A DNA stretch of 64,000 nt. Origin: Sweltsa coloradensis. Taxonomy: Eukaryota > Arthropoda > Insecta > Plecoptera > Chloroperlidae. Below, one piece after another: positions 32,391 through 43,168 of the stretch. The notes beneath the pieces are model-generated. The model saw nothing but the letters and a program-made list of their open reading frames with translations, had not been told where the DNA came from and did not search any database. The stretch's first letter is position 1, and every line of letters starts with the position of its first letter. Position numbers and translations under genes: made by a program. Location: positions 1 through 64,000 of the forward strand of contig JAMZAV010002208.1 in the NCBI GenBank assembly GCA_024449915.1, in the 5' to 3' direction.

Positions 32391-33549
32391 GCAATATATT
32401 TTTCTGCTTTTACCAGCCTATGGGAAGGCCCGTTGCATGTTTGGCCCTCTTCAGACAAATAAAATACAATTTAAATTTAACACAGGAAAGTCGTACGTCT
32501 TTTTGACAGACGAGAGATAGTAGACATAAACGTCATTGAGGGGGAGAATGGGGCGTGCGCAGAGTACAAGGGGGGGGGGGAAGGGGGGCCCCTTTCAGGT
32601 TTTTTGACAAGGAAGTGAAAAAATTTAAAAATTTTGTACTATCGTTTGGAAAAGCACAGGGTCAAAGCCCCCAACAACAGCGCCGCGGCGAAAATTTTGA
32701 AAAAAAACGGTTTTTAAAAAGCTTTGGTGGGTTTTAGAAAAAAGTATAGGCTAAATACAAACCCCAAAAATTTTTAATTTTTTTTGCAGTCGATACTCGA
32801 AACAGAAAAACCCCAAAAGGAATCTTAAAAAGGAACCTTCAATATATTTTCCTCTCACGTTATTTTTTTTTTTTAAAAATTTTGTTTTAAATGTTGTATA
32901 AATCTGAAATTTGTATTTTATGTGCTTTGTCCGGGGATGGGTGGGCGGGGGGAAGTGCCCCCCCTTGCCCCCCCGGTCTACGGGGGCTCAGGCCACAGGA
33001 TTTTTCCTTACCGCGGGGGAAAGGTGGTGGCGTAGCAGGATTGGGTGTACCCCAGCGGGGCGAATTTTTTTGGGGGGGTTTCTTTTTTTGAGGAAGGGGC
33101 TTAAAACGTTTTGAGAGTAAGAATGGCAATTTTTTATTTATACTTAAAAATATATTAGGGTATTTGTTTTAAACTTTTTTAAAGTAAGTAATGAGGAAAA
33201 AGGTAGGACCTAAAAAAAGGATACGGAAAAAACTAAAAAGGGGCCCCAAACCTTTTTTTTAAAAACAATTATTAACTGATTCGTTTAAAATTTTTAAAAA
33301 CATTTTTAGGCCTGATGGGGGGGAAAGGCCCGCCTGCCACACTCCCCTGCGGCGCCCATGACGAGGACGACGTAACGGGGTAGGGGTATATGAGCGGGGT
33401 CGATGCCCCCAGGCAGGGACGCAAAAAGTGGTGCAGCCTAAATGAAGCGTTGCACCTAAGAACCAAGCTCTTAAAAAATCCATCTCACGGGGTTCGCTCA
33501 TCAGCTCCCAATTGCCGGTCGGGTGCTTTTTTTTCCCTTCTGTGTTAAA
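32391..33549. other. Unresolved GC/AT-patchy stretch
   Basis: Very G-run-rich (32565-32595, 32940-33080). Overlapping ORFs on both strands at 32887-33129 and 33259-33501 are composition-driven. No family could be named. Confidence 0.35.
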
Positions 33550-33900
33550 ATTTGGTTTTTTGGTTTTTTTGATTAAGGACGCGTCAACCTTAGGTCTTAA
33601 TCCACTCTAGCCTAGGGGATATGGGGGGGAGGGCCCCCTCTGGGCAAACCAGCCCGGGAAAGGGGAGGAAAGGGGGTTTCTCACTCGCGTTCTTTATCGC
33701 TTTGTCCATTCGTGTTGAAACTGTCGTCGTCGTCGGAAAGGTCGTCAAAGGAAGGGGAAGGGTTCCCCGACGACGATTGCCAGAACTCACCTCAATTTTC
33801 GGGGAGTAATATATACTTCCCTTCATACTAGCTGATGTTTGCGAGGTGGACTTTTTCTATTGAATCGCATTTTACGATTTGCAGAGCCATGCTCTGTACG
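33550..33900 (-). mobile_element. SINE-A copy 16
   Basis: A ttttttgattaaggacgcgt leader, gacgattgccagaactcacc, tactagctgatgtttgcgag and gagccatgctctg, then loss of the terminal ~30 bp just before LINE-B begins. Confidence 0.8.
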
Positions 33901-33907
33901 TTCTCGG

Positions 33908-34575
33908 ACTTGCACGACAACGTGAGAAGCAAGGGCGCTTCAACCGGTTAGGTCATATTGCGAATTAAATTTTGTTAAATAGATTACGTTGGATGAGAAA
34001 TTTAGAAAGTTTGTCGCCGTTATCAAATGATAGAAGTTCTTCATATGATTGGGGAGAGATCAAATTGCGTGCGCACGGCATCATATTTGGTACATTCTGC
34101 TAGCATATGATGAACGGTTAAAGGCACATCACATGTGTCACATATGGGAATAGCCTTTTTTGTAAGTTAGGCGTGCGTGGCCTATACAAAATGTAGACAA
34201 TACCACCACTTTTCTACGTGAGAGTCGAGACGTAGGTGGACGAATTATATTACTCGGTGTGGGCAATTTGTTATTTTGAAACACATTCCATGATGCTTGT
34301 AGTAAATCCAACAATCGATGCTTAAATCCATTCTTGACATCTGGAACGGGAACTTGATTGAAATCAACGTCGCGACGCTGGGAAGCTTCCTTAGCAGCCC
34401 GTTCAGCGTGTTCATTTCCCTCTATGCCCACGTGTCCAGGTATCCAGCAAATCTCTACTATAGAACCCTTAAAACTTACTATTTATAAATAGAATTGGAT
34501 GTTATGTACCGAATGATGACTTGAATACATGAGTTTTATAGCTTGAAGTGAACTTAACCTATCTGAACATAATGT
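33908..34575 (-). pseudogene. LINE-B copy with readable RNase H C-terminus
   Basis: This non-LTR retrotransposon 3' fragment is the cleanest coding evidence for LINE-B. From about 34475 down to 34138 the minus strand reads one frame: EICWIPGHVGIEGNEHAE, then RAAKEA, the RNase H C-terminal box with its conserved HVG..GNE..D/E pattern, and CIGHARLT, the IGH.RLTH element found near the C-terminus of Jockey/I-group Pol proteins. RNase H degrades the RNA strand after target-primed synthesis. The 3' UTR is shortened and ends at acaacgtgagaagcaagggc. The copy is 5'-truncated near 34575 and ends in a stop (M then break at 34138), so it is not functional. Confidence 0.8.
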
Positions 34576-34971
34576 ATGGGAGAAATAGGGTTTAAGTTAA
34601 GCCATATGCTCAGGTATGTGGTCGACTGCATGACTGTTTGAGTGAAGCAGTCCGCCACACACCCAACTATATGGCGTATACTCGGTGTGTTAAACCCCTT
34701 TCTACCTCAATGCTTTTAACTCTGTTCAGACGGAACTGGCTATTCTAAAAAACATCTTTTATTCCCAAGCTTGAAACATTTCATCAAACGAAACAGAATG
34801 AAATGAATGTATTGCAATCAATCGATGACGCCTCCGCCCTGATGACGGAGTATGACGTCACACGGTGTCTTGTTATCTCCTGTCTGTTGTACAACACTCG
34901 ACACCTGCTGGTTAACTGTCATGAAACTCGCCGAGATAATAAAGTCAGTGCTCGTGTGACAGAACGAGTCA
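34576..34971. other. Unresolved clean stretch
   Basis: Only a 74-codon plus ORF (34803-35027) that runs into the SINE-A leader. No motif is recognised. Confidence 0.35.
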
Positions 34972-35355
34972 ACATTTTTTTTTTTAGTTTATTTGGATTA
35001 AGGACGCGTCAAACTGTTAGGTCATAATGAACCATTCTAACCTAAGGGGGGGGGGGAGGAGCCCATGCTAGTCAGAACCAGCGACGGGTAAGGGGGCGAA
35101 GGAGAAGTTCTAATGTCGCGGTCGTTATTGTCTTCGTCTCGTTCGTGGTGTCATTGTCGTCATGGTCATCGAGGGATCGTCAAGGGAAGGGGGCAAGTTC
35201 CCCAACGACGATTGCCAGAGCTCGCCTCTATTTTCGGGGACAAAAATACAACCCTTCATATTCGCTATTTGCGAGGTGGATTTTTTCTCTTGAATCGCCT
35301 TTTACGACTAGCAGAGCCATGCTCTGGGCCTATTCTACCCCGGGCCCATGCAGAC
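34972..35355 (-). mobile_element. SINE-A copy 17
   Basis: A T-run, then agtttatttggattaaggac, gtcataatgaaccattctaa, acgattgccagagctcgcct, and ccccgggcccatgcagacg. A clean copy with an obvious 3' poly(A) on the minus strand. Confidence 0.85.
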
Positions 35356-36424
35356 GTGGCTTATTTATTGTTCACTTTTTAGGTGATATTGTACCGAGAT
35401 GGAGCGGCTAATATCTTAGTGATTTATATAATTGTAACGTAGCATAGACAATATACAATCAGATAATGGTTACATATTATTTGACAAATACATCATCACT
35501 ATGGATGATTTTAAAGTAATTATGCAATTAAAATGAGATGACACATAATTGTTTTAACCTTCTTTAGCCTCTCACATGGTTAAACAGTGGTATATTCCTA
35601 GTGAGACGACAATAACAAAACGAATTTCTATTAGAACAGAACCTTTGTAAGAATCTTAGGAATTTATGGACCGGATGCAGACCAGACACTGACGTCATCG
35701 ATCGAACATTCGCACGTGCTCGTGGGGAAAACATCTTAGTGGAGTAATTTGTTTCTATCTTGATCGCGTTTTGAATAAGGTTAGACAACAAATAAAATAA
35801 ACAATATTCGAATTCGTATGAATATAGTCACACATAATGACCAACCTAGAAAACATTAGAATGTGTAGGAGAAATACCCAGATGATAGTCCTAGCCCAAA
35901 CAAAGTGTATTATTGTATCCTTGGTCCCAACTTTGAAAATATATCTACGAGTCAGCATCTCATGAGGCATAACTTCAAGAGAAGGAATGCATATGTGAGA
36001 AATAAATAGAAAACTGTAATTATTTACGGTTTTACTGAGAGTATAGCAATGTCCGACACTTACTTGTATTCAGCTGCCCAGGTGATGAGATGACAGCGTG
36101 ATGGGTGACGGGTTGTATGTCGGCACGTCAGATGGACACAGAAGTGAAATAAAGAGCCATGGCTAGGAAGGCGAAGAATATAACAGTAGATTGAACGAGA
36201 AGAAAACCAGTAAACACTATTAAGACGACGCTGCCGGGAGTCAACACTAGAACTGTAGTTATCACACTTGACAAGGCGAAGAGACGCACTGTACAGCGGA
36301 CACGTCACAACCGACCCGACCTGTGTAGTTGCAGCAGACAGACTGACTCGGTGCGCGCGTACTGAGAGAGACAGGGGGAGAGCGGGGCAGTGAAGCTGAT
36401 AACAACTAGTTATGAGTTGCATAT
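35356..36424. other. Unresolved clean stretch
   Basis: A minus ORF of 178 codons (36060-36596) is the longest here. It overlaps the SINE-D tRNA head, and its translation (Ser/Leu/Arg-rich, no domain) gives no support for a gene. Confidence 0.35.
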
Positions 36425-36600
36425 AACTGTGTGGCTCGTTGGTCTTGAGGTAGCCTACCTGCTTCCCATGCAGAAGGTAGGCTACAGTGTTGATTCCCGT
36501 TAAAGTCGGAACTTTTTTTACTTCTGATTTGGACTTAAGTCCAACAGTTTTTGTCCAAGGAATTTGTAAACGGTGACTTTTGAGCCGACCTAGCAAAGAG
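36425..36600 (+). mobile_element. SINE-D copy on the plus strand, clean tRNA head
   Basis: The tRNA-like head starts at 36433 (ggctcgttggtcttgagg, an A-box region). It has a hairpin with loop ttcccat between ctgc and gcag, so the nominal anticodon is CCC (Gly-like). A B-box-like gtgttgattcccg sits at 36487-36499. The body includes gtaaacggtgacttttgagc, the reverse complement of the minus-strand SINE-D body. This is the only SINE-D in plus orientation. Confidence 0.75.
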
Positions 36601-36613
36601 GCACATGATAAAT

Positions 36614-37001
36614 TTAAAGTTTTATTTGGTTTATTTGGATTAAGGACGCGTCAACCGTTAGGTCATAATGCACCACTCTAGCCTAAGGGGGGTGGGGAGG
36701 AGGGGCCTATGCTTGTCAGAACCAGCTACGGGTAAGGGGAGGAAGGGAGATTCTCACGTCGCGGTCGTCATTGTCTTCGTCATCGTTCGTTATGTCATTG
36801 TCATCGTCGTCGGGGAGGTCGGCAAGGGAAGGAAACGGTGTTCTCGACGACGATTTGCCAGTGCTCGCCTCTAGTTTCGGGGAGTAATAAACTCCGCTCT
36901 AACTAGCTGATGTTTGCGAGGTGGACCTTTTCTCTTGAATCGCCTTTTACGATTAGCAGAGCCATACTCTGGGCCAAATTCTACCCCGGGCCCAGAAGGG
37001 G
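36614..37001 (-). mobile_element. SINE-A copy 18, near-consensus
   Basis: It runs from ttttatttggtttatttgga to ctaccccgggcccagaagg. It is complete and cleanly read. Minus-strand 5' end ccttctgggcccggggtag; 3' end aatccaaataaaccaaataa. The AATAAA-like word near the A-rich tail is fixed in most copies. Confidence 0.9.
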
Positions 37002-37479
37002 AAAGTTGTTCTGATTATGTTTTGATTTTGCTGTAGGCCTACCCTCCTTTGAATATTATAGAATCATGTTTCTATAGTTATTTAGTTAGTTGATTGATTG
37101 GATATTGCTTAACGACTCATATTTATTCACTTTGGGTAATCGATACGATGAGTGGTGATAGATGAGGATGAAGAATGAACAGAAAGGAGGTGGGGAAACC
37201 CGGTACCGGCACGTAACCTACTCCTTTCGAAAAGTACCAAGGGGACCAACGACTTAACGTCCCATCCGAAAGGACGGTGTAACCTTGACAGTCATATAGG
37301 TTCCTTCACTAACCCGGACTGCCGAGCAGACGTCGAGGAGAACGAAGCCGTTACACTAGCTTTCGAACCCTCCATCTGCTCTAACCAGCGGTATACGTGA
37401 GTTTCAGGACAGAGTGGTCACCCACTCTACCCATGACCACGCCCGATTGTGCTTAGCTTCAGTGTTTGAGTGGGAACCG
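37002..37479. other. Unresolved clean stretch
   Basis: No repeat partner in the window and no coding signal. ggtaccggcacgtaacctac and cagtgg-rich words occur but match no known family I can name. Confidence 0.35.
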
Positions 37480-37857
37480 GTTAAGAGGATTGGATAGTCG
37501 CGAAATTAAAACTGCGCGAAATTACAGTTTTTTCTCGATATCTCGAGAACGATGCAAAATAACTAAAAACTGATTCTAGACCGAATTGTGGTTTTGTTAG
37601 AACAATATAATGTACGAAAAAATTGTCATGCGAAGGTAATTGTTTTTATTAGAATTTTATTTAATTAAATGCATATCTTAAATACAAACCACACCGATTA
37701 TTATATTTGAATATTTTGTATTGTATTAAATTGTTCTCACAAAACCACACTTCGGTCTAGAATCAGTTTTTAGATATTTTGCATCGTTCTCGAGATATCA
37801 CGAAAAAACTGTTATTTCGTGTGGTTTTAATTTCGCGACTATTCCATCCTCTTGAAC
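37480..37857. mobile_element. Hairpin MITE-like element, ~0.37 kb
   Basis: Arms of about 125 bp (37483-37620 and 37733-37853) are near-perfect inverted copies. Anchors are tagtcgcgaaattaaaac and gatatctcgagaacgatgca on the left and their reverse complements on the right. An AT-rich loop of ~110 bp separates them. No ORF. A clear target duplication is not visible (left gtta, right gaac). Confidence 0.85.
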
Positions 37858-38235
37858 GAGCTCGGCTAAACTGCTGGCTATTATTTAGTTAATTTAGTTA
37901 TTGTAGGCCTATGCCGTGACAGTTGCGACGTATTTCGCAATTTAAATGGATGGCCAGGAGTCGTGCCACTCTGTATACTTACCTATATTAAAATATAACC
38001 ACACCTGTAATATTGTTTAGATTTAGGCCTAGTTGTTAGTTGTATTTATTTTTTATCTTCAATATTTTAAAGACTATTTCACACTCTCTCTCTAAGGAGA
38101 AGTAACATCTGTAGTCCAAGAGCTAATTCCTGTAGGACCGATATTAAATCTGACTTGACCAACATGGTAGTATGCACCTTTTGAAACATCTTTAGGGAGT
38201 ATGTCACCTCGAATTGTGATATCAGTTCTGATCTG
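37858..38235. other. Unresolved clean stretch
   Basis: AT-rich, with taggcct words near 37905 and 38022. No gene or named repeat. Confidence 0.35.
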
Positions 38236-38570
38236 ACTCTAGCCTACTGGGTTGGGGGGGGGGGGGGGAGGGGCCCATGCTGGTCAGAACCAGCCACGGG
38301 TAAGGGGAGGAAGGTGGTTCTCACGTCGCGGTCGACATTGTCTTCGTCATCCTTCGTGGTGTCATTGTCGTCATCATCGTCGAGGGGTCGTCAAGGGAAG
38401 GGGGCAAGGTCCCAGACGACGATTGCCAGAGCTCGTCTCTATTTTCGGGGAGTAAAATACTACCATTCATACTACCTGATGTTTGCGAGGTGGACTTTTT
38501 CTCTTGAATCGCCTTTTACGATTAGCAGAGCCATGCTCAAGGGCCTATTCTACCCCGGGCCCAGACGGGG
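38236..38570 (-). mobile_element. SINE-A copy 19, tail-less
   Basis: It begins directly at actctagcctactgggttgg, so the A-rich tail and shared core are missing. It continues to a perfect taccccgggcccagacgggg. At 38571 it is fused to LINE-B UTR (tgagtttgatggttttattg). Confidence 0.8.
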
Positions 38571-38790
38571 AAACGATTTTATTGTGAGTTTGATGGTTTT
38601 ATTGTTTTCTGAGTTTAAAAAAACAATAATAACATAATATACGATGATATTTATAGTGTATTTACATTTATTAGTTTAAAGCGCGTCAACCGTTTAAGAT
38701 CATAATGCGCCACTCGAGCCTAGGAAATATATAAAGAGATTTAACACAGACTACGTGAGAAACTACTCAAACTAGGGCGCTTACTAGCTC
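38571..38790 (-). repeat. LINE-B UTR piece, SINE-A core, LINE-B end
   Basis: 38571-38645 is LINE-B UTR. 38672-38727 is a SINE-A tail core (gcgcgtcaaccgtttaagat). 38745-38790 is a LINE-B terminus (ctacgtgagaaactactcaa, actagggcgctta). This is a small mosaic of both families. Confidence 0.55.
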
Positions 38791-38823
38791 GGCTCCTTAG
38801 ACACCAAACAGGCTTAAGTTCGA

Positions 38824-39150
38824 GGTTTAGTGATAGAGGCGTGAATTTTGGATCATTTACTCAGAAAAACGTGCTGAGTAATTTGCTGGTGGTCCCAATC
38901 GATTTTTGCCCCTCTTCAGGGGTAACCATGGTGCAAAGTTAGGGGTAGACATTATTTTCAAATAGACAATAGGGGTGAGCCTAATAGAAGTAAAAGTGTG
39001 GTATTTAAACATTTTGTTTAAGTATTAATTCAATTAAATTATTAAAAATTAAAGAATGTATTATTTTTAACAGGGGTGTCCAAAATTGTTATTTTGAAAA
39101 TTCATTCAAAATGCTAGTACCTAAGTAGGCCTATAGCTTGTGACAAGTCA
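38824..39150 (+). repeat. Repeat F copy 1 (uninterrupted)
   Basis: Words gcgtgaattttggatcattt, aaccatggtgcaaagtta and aaaatgctagtac are repeated in order at 40515-41225, where a SINE-A sits between them. This copy shows the empty site. Confidence 0.75.
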
Positions 39151-40514
39151 TCTTTCGGGGATAATGGACAACTAGTCAAAGGCGGGGCTTAGCTAGTTCC
39201 GAAAAATCCAACAGATAGCGCCGCGAACTGTCGGACAAGCTGCAACCTAAGTGTGATTGGCGCAATGGACTTCAACATGTTTTTACGCCCGTACGGGTGG
39301 AAAAAATCCTTGAAAAATATGTTATTTTTTTAGAATGGGCTTGGCCAAATACTATGTAGATCAAGAAGGAAGCCAGCTGCTTTTTAGGGAAGGCTGTTTG
39401 TCCTATATTATGTCCTAGAGGATGTGTGGACTTCGGAAAACGGTGGTCATCATAGTCCCTATACCTTTGGGTTTAGAATGATGGTAAACCCAAAGCCTTT
39501 ACTCTCGAAAGCATTTTTTAAGTTTTTAGTCTCAGGTTTAGGCCAACATAATTTATTATTCCTCAGTTCACAAGATCATATCGTAAAAAGTAGGCCTGGG
39601 TCTAACTCTAGGGGTAGGCGGAGGCCTAGATTCATATCCTAGGCCTACACGGCTAGGACTAGACACACCTCTTTGCTAAGATATAGGCCTAGAAATGTAC
39701 CCCTCTTTATAGCTGTTTATACACAGTTTAGGCCTTTAACCATTGGAAGCTTTAGACCTAGGCCTACCTTAAAAGCAAAATCAAGGCTATACTGTTAGTT
39801 TTAACCTACCAATAAGCAGAGGCTAGGCCTAGGTGTTATTTTCCTTCTCATATAGGCCTACCCTAACTACTAGATGCAGGCCTTCTTTTATTATCTTAGG
39901 GGTCAACTGTGTTATGTAAACATAAAACTAACTATGTATACAATACTTAATGGAAATAAAGCGACATTCTATTCTATTCTAGCTAGGTCTAGGCCCTACA
40001 CCTAAACAAGAGTAGCCTGTCTAGTGCTCAGGCCTCTCTCTTGTGCAGAATTATAGGGCCGCGTCAAACAGGTCCTTCCTGCTACAATTAAATCATTAAG
40101 TTTAGAATGAAGATAGTTGGCCAGTCCTGGAAATAAAAAAAATGGGTAAGCACATGAGCAGGGCTCCGCCGTGAGGAATTTACTTGTAATCGGAATCCAC
40201 GAAATGCAAAGAACATTATAGGCCTACAAGCATGGTATCATATGTTTTCGTAAAACATTTCTTATCTATCTGATTTTAACTTCCCACGTCTTATTTCTTA
40301 ACTTGATATCCTTCGGAAACGAGTGTAAAGACACTCCTCCTATTTTAGCTCTTGACGAACATCGTGAAACAACACAATATTGAACCATTTCAATCCAGAA
40401 ATCCAGTCTTTAGTGTGGTACAGTAAGGCTGTCAGTTAAAATCGTCCCACAGTACGGCCATCTTTGAGCACATGTTTGAGTCGTGACGTCAAGGGGCGGA
40501 GTTAGACTACTCGT
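39151..40514. other. AGGCCTA-rich, no gene recognised
   Basis: Clean sequence with many taggcct/aggccta words (about 39590-40030). Short ORFs only (72 codons at 39424). No domain recognised. Confidence 0.4.
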
Positions 40515-41225
40515 CCATTGATAGAAGCGTGAATTTTGGATCATTTACTCTGAAAAATTCAATAAGTCATTTGCCGGTGGGTCCGCATCGAAAAATGTTC
40601 CCGTTCAGGGGTGACCATGGTGCACAGTTAGGGTGCATTTTTTAAATAACTGGGGGTGGCCAATGAAGAAAAGTTGGTATTTAACATTTTTTCTTAAGTT
40701 TTTAATTCATTTAAATCTAAAAAATGTTTTATTTTTAACGGGGGTTTCCCAAAAATTTGTTACATGTGCCTTTTTTTTATTTATTTTTTTTTTTTGGGTT
40801 TATTTGGGAGCCCTTAAACCGTTGGGTCCAATGCACCACTCTATCCTAAGGGGGGGGGAGAAGGGGCCCTGCTGGCCCAAACCCCCCACGGGAAAGGGGG
40901 GAAGGGGGGTTTCTCAGCCCGGTGTTATCGTTTTTGGGTCATCGTTCTTTGTGCCCATTGCATCATCCCCGGGGGGGTCGTAAAGGGGAAAGGGGGGCAA
41001 GGCCCCCCGACGACGATTGCCAGAGCTCCCCTCTATTTTTCGGGGAGTAAGTACTACCCCTCTAATAGCTGATGTTTGCGGGTGGACTTTTTCTCTAAAT
41101 CCCCTTTTCGATTAGCAAAAGCCATGTCGGGCCCAATTCAAACCCCGGGGCCCCCGGGGGGAACCCTTATTTCTAAAATACGTTAAAAATGCTAGTAAAC
41201 ATAGCTTGTGATGACTCTTTTGAAA
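40515..41225 (+). repeat. Repeat F copy 2, split by SINE-A
   Basis: 40515-40770 matches 38824-39090. 41162-41225 (gttaaaaatgctagtaaaca, tagcttgtgatgac) matches 39095-39150. The intervening ~390 bp is SINE-A copy 20, so the insertion can be read directly against copy 1. Confidence 0.75.
40771..41161 (-). mobile_element. SINE-A copy 20 with long T leader
   Basis: A ~27-bp T-rich run, gggtttatttgggag, gttgggtccaatgcaccact, gacgacgattgccagagctc, and a G/C-inflated end. The flanks are repeat F, proving that SINE-A ends at the T run on one side and at the ccccg end on the other. Confidence 0.8.
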
Positions 41226-41939
41226 GGAAATTTTGAACCCAACACGTTTTTTGCATAATCAAACGTCAAGATCCCCGGGGGGTCAATCAGGGTCACGACC
41301 TTTAAAATTTAAATTTATTATTTTTTGTTTTAACACCAGACAGACCACATAAAAGTGTTTATTTTGATATTTTTTCCCTTAATCGTTGCCCGGGTTTAAA
41401 ATAATGCCATAAAGGACAATTCTATATTCGGGGTTGTACAAAATTCTTTTGGGTCGTGATTTTCCAATATACTGTCTAAATTACAAAATTTTCATAAACA
41501 TCGCATATCCCCTTTTCCCCCGGAAAGAGCGAACAAACAGACAGAAAAAAAAAAAAAAACTTGGGGAAAAAATTTTTTTTGAGGGGTAAGTAAAATTTAA
41601 AGTTTTCGCTTCGTCTAAATTTTATTTTGAAGTTCAGAAAAAAAATTTGGGATGTGCTGTTTTTTAGAAAGGGCTTTTAGGGGACATGTTATCTTGACAC
41701 TAAGCTTTATTCCAAAAAGTAGGAACGGTCCAGATTTTTGGGGTGAGATGGTGAAATCTATTTTTTCTTTGCAAAAAATGAAGTTTCAGTTTATATTTTT
41801 CCTTGTGCTAAAAGACTGAGGAGGGAAATTCTTGGATCTAAATGCTCTAAACATAAAGGCACAATATTTTAGTTTGATTCTTTAAGTGCGGGGCGCTTAA
41901 AACTTATAGATGAAAATGAGTTCTCAACCCTGGTAAGGG
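41226..41939. other. Unresolved, with an FB-like terminus at 41490-41625
   Basis: aaacatcgcatatcccctt, gagcgaacaaacagacag, gaggggtaagtaaaattta and gttttcgcttcgtct follow the order of the FB outer end at 51960-52110. Upstream sequence differs, so this is a related element sharing only its terminal ~130 bp. Confidence 0.45.
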
Positions 41940-42300
41940 TAATAGGGTGAAGGGGCCTTGCTGGTCCAAACCACCCCGGGTAAGGGGAAAGGGAAAGGGG
42001 GGGATTCTCCGTCCGGTCGTAATTTCCTCTGTTAGTTAAAAAAAGACGTTAAAAAAAAGGGGGCCCTTTAACCGGTTAGGTCATATTGCGCCGACTGTGC
42101 AAGAAAGTTGGGTGGATGAGTTAAAGGTGTGATTTGATTTTTTTTTAGTGATGAAAAACAAAAAAAATGTGATGAATTAAAGCAAAGCGAAAAGGCATGT
42201 GTGAATGAAAATAAAGAAATTAAAGAAAGGTAAATGTGAATTCAAAATTTTTTTAAAAAATTTTTAATTTGGGGTGGAAATTTTGAAAGTCATAGAAATT
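41940..42300 (-). repeat. SINE-A fragment and LINE-B 3' UTR
   Basis: 41940-42030 is the SINE-A middle (ccttgctggtccaaaccacc). 42036-42300 is LINE-B from the terminus (aaccggttaggtcatattgc) through the A-rich UTR (gaatgaaaataaagaaatta), 5'-truncated before coding sequence. Confidence 0.6.
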
Positions 42301-42539
42301 TTTTTCTCTTCAACAGTTGGTCATTTTAAAAATTCCAGCTTCTTGATTTAGCAACAACAGTTTGTGGCACAACGTACAGGATCTCAAGCCGCCGACTTGG
42401 CAACACCGCAACGAACAGCAATGATCGTTATGTTTAACCATGGTATGGTGGTGTAGGTGGGATGCACGCCCATAGCAAAGCACTCTTGCCTTTTACTATA
42501 TTTTTGTGTATCTGAAATCTACATTTTGCGCTAGTCGTA

Positions 42540-43168
42540 AATTCCGATACATTTAAAGGGGGGGGCCGCGAACGACTCGACGCACCTTGGGAGTGGACAC
42601 TTCCGGCGCGGCCCTCCCGGGGGGGGGGGGAACCCGGGGCCTTCCGGTTTGTAAAGTCCAAAAAATATACCAAAGAGTATTCTGTCAAAATTTTTTAGCC
42701 CTCTAGCTGGTCGGCAAGGGTAATTAATCGTCAACTTGTGTTTTCGAAAAGGGTTTGGTGGAGGGGGCCGGGCCCGAGGTAAATCGCGAGTTTAAAAAAG
42801 AATTTTGTTTCGTAAAAAATAGAGTTGGGAATGTGAAATTTCACACCCCCACGATTCGCAAGTTACTTATATGAAAAAAAGGTTTTTTCTCCCCGGGCCG
42901 CGACGCCACGCGACGCCTGCGTTCCCCCCTGGCAAAACCAAACACACAGTAACGAGGTATCGTGTCAAATTTTCAGATTTTAAAAGATGCCCCGCAAAAG
43001 TAGAAAGCCAAAGATGGTAAAATTTTTGGGGAATTTGGGGGGTGCCGGGGCCGCAGTAGAAATAAAACTAATTTTATTTGTACGACGCCAGGGCCGAACC
43101 CTTGATCTTAGAGAAAATTTTTTTGAAAGATCTTCGTTTTATTTGGATAAGGACGCGCAAAACCCTTT
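42540..43168. repeat. Dispersed repeat E, copy 2
   Basis: Colinear with 30100-30720: agctggtcggcaagg, ggtttggtggagggggccgg, cgcgacgccacgcgacgcc, aatttggggggtgccggggc, and a final gccgaacccttgatctta. At 43136-43168 a SINE-A tail fragment (ttatttggataaggacgcgc) is attached. Confidence 0.55.

Noticed and set aside
36433..36505. Possible functional tRNA-Gly(CCC).
   Set aside because: It has tRNA-like boxes but an extra insertion in the D-arm/anticodon region and no closing acceptor stem, and the body of SINE-D follows. It is a SINE head.
36060..36596. 178-codon minus-strand ORF.
   Set aside because: It overlaps a SINE-D tRNA head, has no domain-like pattern, and lies in unresolved non-coding sequence.
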